Shown piece by piece: positions 59,507 through 64,000 of a stretch of 64,000 nucleotides of DNA (its first letter is position 1; every line of letters starts with the position of its first letter). The position numbers and the translations under genes were made by a program. A model generated the notes under the pieces. The model saw only the letters and a program-made list of their open reading frames with translations. It did not search any database and was not told the origin of the DNA. This stretch comes from Paramagnetospirillum magneticum AMB-1 (GTDB taxonomy: Bacteria; Pseudomonadota; Alphaproteobacteria; Rhodospirillales; Magnetospirillaceae). The DNA lies in NCBI RefSeq assembly GCF_000009985.1, contig NC_007626.1, forward strand, positions 2,288,011-2,352,010, in the 5' to 3' direction.

Positions 59507-62089
59507 ATGCCGAAAACGCGATATCGCGCGCAGGATTTGCTTGCCGGTCTGTATCGTCGTCAAGCGGCGGTGATCGCCGCCTTGCTGCTGCTGACTCTTG
59601 CCGGGTATCAGTCCCAGGACTGGGTTGTTTCCCACCTGTCCGAGGATGGCGCCCTGATCAACGTCGCCGGGCGTCAGCGCATGTTGTCCCAGCGCAGCGT
59701 CGCCTTCGCCTATCAGATGGCGGCGGCCTCGGCGGCGGAGGAGCGCTCGATGTTCGCCGATCTGCTGGCCCAGTCCGGCTCAGAGATGGCGGCCGGTCAC
59801 GCCCGGCTGATCGGTGAGAGCACGGCGCGCGGCATGACACCCGAGATGGAAGCGCTCTACTGGGGGGGAACGCCCTCCCTGGACGCCGAGGTGCTGGCCT
59901 TCGTCTCGGAAGTGCGGGCCGTCGCCGCGACCGACGGGTTGGGTGTGAACCCGTTGCGCCTTCAGCGTCTGGCCGATAAGTCTCGATTGACGTTATTACC
60001 CGGACTGGAACGACTGGTCGTGCAGTACCAGGACGAGAGCCGCCAGAATGTGGCGCGCCTGCGGTATGGTTTTTCCCTGGGGCTTTATCTGGTGCTCGCG
60101 GTCCTCGGCCTGTCCTGGTTCGGCGTGTTCCGGCCCATGGCGCGGCGCCTGCGCGAGGAATTCTCCGCCCATCAGGCGGCGGTGGAGCACAATAACCTGA
60201 TCCTGGACTCCATGGGCGAGGGCATCATCGGGCTCGACACAAGGGGGGCGGTCACCTTCGTCAATCCGGCGGCCTCCGAGATGCTGGGCTTTGCCCCCGG
60301 GGAGATGCTGGGGCAGCACCTGCATCCGCTGATCCACCATTCCCATCCGGACGGAAGCCAGTACCCGTCCGAGCATTGCCCCCTGAGCCGGACACTGGCC
60401 TCGGCCGAGGGCTGCTCCGTCGAGGACGAGTGGTTCTGGCGCAAGGACGGCTCCAGTTTTCCCGTGCATTACGGCTCGACCCCCATCGTCAACGATGGGG
60501 TGCTGATCGGTGCGGTGGTCACCTTCCGCGATCTCAGCGATGTGACCGCCACCCGCCGCGCCCTGGAGGCCAGCGAGCAGATCAAGAGCAGCATTCTCGA
60601 TGCGGCCCAGGATGCGATCATCACCATCGATCGCAGCGGCATGGTGGTGGAGTTCAATCCTGCGGCCGAGCACATTTTCGGTCGTCGATCATCCGACGCA
60701 CTGGGCCACGAGATCGCCGACCTGATCATCCCCGAAATCCACCGCGAGGCCCACCGGCGGGGGCTGGCGCGGGTGGCGTCCGGGCAGGCTTCGAGCGTGC
60801 TGGGCAAGCGCATGGAAATGAGCGGCCTGCACGCCAGGGGGCACGAGATTCCGCTGGAACTGACCATCACCCACCTGCCCGACCATGGCTTGTTCACCGC
60901 CTTCATCCGCGACATCACCGAGCAGAAGCAGACCGAGGCGGCTCTGCGCCGCTCTCAGAAGATGGAAGCGGTGGGGCAGTTGACCGGGGGCATCGCCCAC
61001 GACTTCAACAATCTGCTGGGGATCATCACCGGCAATCTCGAACTGCTGGAACGGACCGTCCAGGGCAGCGAATCCGGCATGAAGCGCGTCCAGACGGCAT
61101 TGCGCAGCGCACGTCGCGGCGCCGACCTCACCCGGCGCCTGCTGTCCTTCTCGCGCCAGGACCCTAAGGCCCAGGGTAAAAGCCGCACCGACATCGCCGA
61201 TGCGATCTCGGGCATGCAGGAGATGGTGCAGCGCTCGCTGACCAAGGTGATCGAGGTGCGGACGCAGATGGCGGCCGATACGTGGCATGCCGATATCAAC
61301 CGCAGCGAATTCGAGGATTGCCTGCTCAACCTGTGCCTTAACGCGCGCGACGCCATGCCCCAGGGCGGCGTCCTGACCGTCGAGGCCTCCAACGTGGAGG
61401 TCGATGACGAGATGCGGCGGGCCGACCCCAACTTAACGCCCGGGCGCTATGTGGTGGTCTCGGTCAGCGATACAGGAACGGGAATCCCCAAGGAGATCGT
61501 CGATCGTATCTTCGAGCCGTTCTTCACCACCAAGGAACGGGGCAAGGGAACCGGATTGGGGCTGGCCATGGCCTATGGCTTCGCCCGGCGTTCGGGCGGG
61601 CATATCCGGGTCTATTCCGAACCGGGCATCGGCACCACCTTCCGGCTTTATCTTCCCAAGGCGGCAGACGGTACCGAGGCGGCGGCCGAGCCGCTGCCCG
61701 AAGAGTTGCCTACCGGCTCGGAACACGTCCTGGTGGTCGACGACGAGCCCCATCTGGCCGAGATCGCCGGCGAGTTTCTTGCCGAGCTGGGCTATCGCGC
61801 CACCATCTGCGCCGATGCGGCCGAGGCGCTCTCCATCTTGCAGCAAGACGGGGGCGTCGACCTGCTGTTCACCGACGTGGTGATGCCCCATGGCCTGGAC
61901 GGCTATGCCCTGGAGCGCAAGGCTCACGAGATGGGGCACGCTTGCGCGGTGCTGCTGACCTCCGGCTTTACCGGCCACGTGGCGGCCAACGGCGAAGAGC
62001 CGCAAAGTGAAATTCTCTCCAAACCCTATGGCAAGGCGTCGCTGGCCCACGCCGTGCGTCGGGCTCTCGATCAGCGGAGGACGGCATGA
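59507..62089 (+). CDS. Hybrid histidine kinase with PilJ-type sensor and two PAS domains
   Basis: 860 residues. Membrane helix 1 about 15-36 and helix 2 about 185-207 enclose a PilJ/NarX-like sensor (INVAGRQRMLSQRSVAFAYQ at about 49). PAS domains follow at about 225-345 and 360-475. The kinase core has His498 in GGIAHDFNNLLGIITG, an N-box and DTGTGIPKEIVDRIFEPFF with GKGTGLGLAMAYG. A C-terminal receiver has HVLVVDDEPHL and Asp790 in LFTDVVMPHG. The stop overlaps the next gene as ATGA, so it is coupled to a c-di-GMP phosphodiesterase. GGGAGG precedes the ATG. Confidence 0.93.
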   Translation: MPKTRYRAQDLLAGLYRRQAAVIAALLLLTLAGYQSQDWVVSHLSEDGALINVAGRQRMLSQRSVAFAYQMAAASAAEERSMFADLLAQSGSEMAAGHARLIGESTARGMTPEMEALYWGGTPSLDAEVLAFVSEVRAVAATDGLGVNPLRLQRLADKSRLTLLPGLERLVVQYQDESRQNVARLRYGFSLGLYLVLAVLGLSWFGVFRPMARRLREEFSAHQAAVEHNNLILDSMGEGIIGLDTRGAVTFVNPAASEMLGFAPGEMLGQHLHPLIHHSHPDGSQYPSEHCPLSRTLASAEGCSVEDEWFWRKDGSSFPVHYGSTPIVNDGVLIGAVVTFRDLSDVTATRRALEASEQIKSSILDAAQDAIITIDRSGMVVEFNPAAEHIFGRRSSDALGHEIADLIIPEIHREAHRRGLARVASGQASSVLGKRMEMSGLHARGHEIPLELTITHLPDHGLFTAFIRDITEQKQTEAALRRSQKMEAVGQLTGGIAHDFNNLLGIITGNLELLERTVQGSESGMKRVQTALRSARRGADLTRRLLSFSRQDPKAQGKSRTDIADAISGMQEMVQRSLTKVIEVRTQMAADTWHADINRSEFEDCLLNLCLNARDAMPQGGVLTVEASNVEVDDEMRRADPNLTPGRYVVVSVSDTGTGIPKEIVDRIFEPFFTTKERGKGTGLGLAMAYGFARRSGGHIRVYSEPGIGTTFRLYLPKAADGTEAAAEPLPEELPTGSEHVLVVDDEPHLAEIAGEFLAELGYRATICADAAEALSILQQDGGVDLLFTDVVMPHGLDGYALERKAHEMGHACAVLLTSGFTGHVAANGEEPQSEILSKPYGKASLAHAVRRALDQRRTA

Positions 62090-63282
62090 CCATGGCGCGA
62101 ATCAACGGGGCCAAGCCCAAGGTGCTCATCCTCGACGACGAACGCGATATGTGCGAGTTCGTGGCCGACGTCGGTGCCGACATGGAATTCAGCACCACTT
62201 GGTGCGATAATTTCGAGGACTTCGCCTGTCGCTACTCCATCGACCTGCGGGGAATCTTCCTCGACCTCGCCATGCCCGGCATGGACGGGGTGGAAATCAT
62301 CCGTTTTCTTGCCGACAACAAGTCCGGCGCCAATCTGGTGCTGATGAGCGGCTATGACAGCGATGTCATCGAGGCCGCCCGGCGTCTGGCGGAATCACGC
62401 GGGCTCAAGGTGGCCGGCGTGCTGCACAAGCCGTTCGGCGTGGGTGATCTGTCAGCGGTTTATGACCGGCTGGCCGCCATCCAGGCGCCATGCCCTCCCA
62501 GCGCGGTGGAAAAGGCCCCCGACCGCTATCGGCCCGACACCGAGGCGTTGGGCAACGCCCTGGACGATGGACATGTGGTTCCCTGGTTCCAGGCCAAGTT
62601 CTGTGCCAAGACGCGGAAGATCCTGGGGGCCGAGGTGCTGGCCCGCTGGATCCATCCCGAGCACGGCATGGTGGGACCCGACCGCTTCATCGGTCTGGCC
62701 GAGCGTGACGGCATGATCGACCGGCTGACCGATTCCATGTTCCGCCAGGCCCTGGCCCAATGCGGCGAGTGGCGCAAGGCGGGGCTGTCGCCGAAGGTGG
62801 CGCTGAACCTCTCGCCCCACATGCTGCTGAACCTTGATCTGCCCGACGCCCTGGTGGATATGGCTCGCGATTATGGCGTTCCGCCGGAACAGATCACCAT
62901 CGAGATCACCGAAACCGCCCTGGCCGGCGACTTCACGTCGCAGCTGGATATCCTGACCCGGCTGCGCATGCGCCGGTTCGGCCTGTCCATCGACGATTTC
63001 GGCACCGGCTATTCGTCCTTGAAGCAATTGCAGCAAGGCCCCTTCACCGAGCTGAAGGTGGATCAGTCCTTCATCGCCAGGGCCATGATCGAGGAAGGCG
63101 CCCGGGCCATCGTGGAAAGCTCCATCGCTCTCGGCCACCGGCTCGGCCTCAAGGTGGTGGCCGAGGGCATCGAGACCGAGGAGCAGATGCGTCTGGTCGC
63201 CGACCTCGGTTGCGAAGAGGTGCAGGGCTTCTTGCTGGCAAGGCCCTGCGCCGCTCAGTCCTTCGTGTGGCCGACCTCCTGA
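62086..63282 (+). CDS. Response regulator with EAL domain (c-di-GMP phosphodiesterase)
   Basis: 398 residues. Receiver (1-130): KVLILDDERDMCEFVADVGA with Asp60 in GIFLDLAMPGMDG as phosphoacceptor and LHKPFG for the Lys. EAL domain (about 145-390): E183 in GAEVLARWIHPEHGMVGPDR, then NLSPHMLLNL, TIEITETAL, SIDDFGTGYSSLKQL, LKVDQSFI and VVAEGIETEEQM, so the catalytic set looks complete. It should hydrolyse c-di-GMP under control of the coupled hybrid kinase. Convergent with cox3, with the stop codons adjacent. Confidence 0.93.
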   Translation: MTMARINGAKPKVLILDDERDMCEFVADVGADMEFSTTWCDNFEDFACRYSIDLRGIFLDLAMPGMDGVEIIRFLADNKSGANLVLMSGYDSDVIEAARRLAESRGLKVAGVLHKPFGVGDLSAVYDRLAAIQAPCPPSAVEKAPDRYRPDTEALGNALDDGHVVPWFQAKFCAKTRKILGAEVLARWIHPEHGMVGPDRFIGLAERDGMIDRLTDSMFRQALAQCGEWRKAGLSPKVALNLSPHMLLNLDLPDALVDMARDYGVPPEQITIEITETALAGDFTSQLDILTRLRMRRFGLSIDDFGTGYSSLKQLQQGPFTELKVDQSFIARAMIEEGARAIVESSIALGHRLGLKVVAEGIETEEQMRLVADLGCEEVQGFLLARPCAAQSFVWPTS

Positions 63283-64000
63283 TCAGCCGTTGCCCCACCA
63301 GTAGACCCAGACGAACAGGAAGACCCAGACCACGTCGACGAAGTGCCAGTACCACGCCGCCGCCTCGAAGCCCACATGCTTGGCCGGCGTGAAATCGCCC
63401 ACCCGCACCCGGTTGAGGCAGACGGTGAGGAAGCACACGCCCACGAAGACGTGGAAGCCATGGAACCCGGTGGCCATGTAGAACACCGACGGATAGATGC
63501 CGTCGGTGAACGCGAACAGGGCCTGGCCGTATTCATGGATCTGCAGGGACAGGAACAGCACGCCCAGAGCGATGGTCACTGCCAGCCACGCCTTGGTGGC
63601 GCCGCGATGGCCGTGGCGCAGCGCGTGGTGAGACTTGGTCAGCGTCACGCCCGAACTCATCAGGATCAGGGTGTTGATGAAGGGAATGTGCCAGGTGTCC
63701 AGGGTCTGGATGCCGGAAGGCGGCCACTGGCTCACCATGGGCGCTATCCCCAGGGCGGAATGGAAGTAGGCCCAGAAGAAGGCGACGAAGAACATCACTT
63801 CCGAGGCGATGAACAGGCTCATGCCCATCCTGAGGCCATGGCAGACCGCTTCGGTATGGGCATGGCCGGCGCGGGCCTCGCGGAAGATGTCGCGCCACCA
63901 GCCGAACATGGTGATGGCCACCAGCCCAAGGCCCGCCAGCATCACGCTGGTATGGGCGTGGTCGCGGAACCAGCTCACGGCGCCGTAGACCAGGACCAGC
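63283..64000 (-). CDS. coxC: Cytochrome c oxidase subunit III, truncated by window edge
   Basis: The frame continues past the right edge of the window, so the N-terminal part is missing. Visible are FGWWRDIFREARAGHAHTEA, GLRMGMSLFIASEVMFFVAF, FWAYFHSALGIAP, WPPSGIQTLD, NTLILMSSGVTLTKSHHALR and the C-terminal GFHGFHVFVGVCFLTVCLNR with WHFVDVVWVFLFVWVYWWG. These match subunit III of aa3-type oxidases, with several membrane helices. The Glu in SEVMFF is the lipid-binding or proton-related residue of the family. A GTG at 63978 is internal, not the start. Confidence 0.95.
   Translation of the reverse strand, partial: LVLVYGAVSWFRDHAHTSVMLAGLGLVAITMFGWWRDIFREARAGHAHTEAVCHGLRMGMSLFIASEVMFFVAFFWAYFHSALGIAPMVSQWPPSGIQTLDTWHIPFINTLILMSSGVTLTKSHHALRHGHRGATKAWLAVTIALGVLFLSLQIHEYGQALFAFTDGIYPSVFYMATGFHGFHVFVGVCFLTVCLNRVRVGDFTPAKHVGFEAAAWYWHFVDVVWVFLFVWVYWWGNG

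Overview
The window reads as chromosomal DNA of a high-GC alphaproteobacterium, most likely a Magnetospirillum-type member of the Rhodospirillales. This is inference. It rests on a Thauera-type benzoyl-CoA reductase cluster in an otherwise alphaproteobacterial background, a fused indolepyruvate:ferredoxin oxidoreductase, many signalling genes and the overall codon style. No magnetosome genes are visible.

Layout. 1-4250: end of a phosphatase-like gene, purQ-purL (purL carries an apparent 1-nt insertion), a bolA-like gene and grxD. 4273-14164: two related integrative elements of about 5 kb in tandem, inserted at the 3' end of rpsD. 14165-25481: rpsD, trmJ, cimA, two RlpA-like genes, a PepSY-like gene, a CaiB/BaiF CoA-transferase, a chemoreceptor, a DUF218 gene, a methyltransferase and a TPR/glycosyltransferase-like gene. 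25507-39739: an anaerobic benzoyl-CoA pathway cluster (had-oah-dch-bcrCBAD-fdx), divergent korAB, a small diiron protein and a RidA protein, then a double-GNAT gene and a divergent SDR. 39771-46842: a CorC/HlyC-like gene, an exported protein, then prkA-yeaH-spoVR. 46837-64000: a very large TPR/glycosyltransferase-like protein, indolepyruvate:ferredoxin oxidoreductase (apparent 1-nt deletion), a sugar epimerase, a small repeat protein, a degenerate GGDEF/EAL-like protein, a polyprenyl diphosphate synthase, TrmN6-like methyltransferase, a hybrid histidine kinase coupled to a REC-EAL protein, and the start-truncated cox3.

The most unusual content is the tandem pair at 4273-14164. Each element encodes a tyrosine recombinase, a zinc-binding HUH replication initiator, a 34-residue protein just upstream of it, a DUF6626-like small protein, a 147-residue protein, a coiled-coil protein and a stand-alone response regulator. 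A 13-bp direct repeat that includes the rpsD stop codon flanks and separates the elements. The original rpsD terminator now lies about 9.9 kb away at 4216-4249, and each element end carries its own terminator facing the same way. No coat, Zot or partition genes are seen.

The metabolic core works as follows. KorAB oxidises 2-oxoglutarate and reduces ferredoxin. Ferredoxin feeds the ATP-driven reductase BcrABCD. Dch, Had and Oah then hydrate, oxidise and hydrolytically open the ring. A palindrome-like site in the had/korA gap resembles a perfect palindrome in the GNAT/SDR gap, which suggests a shared regulator.
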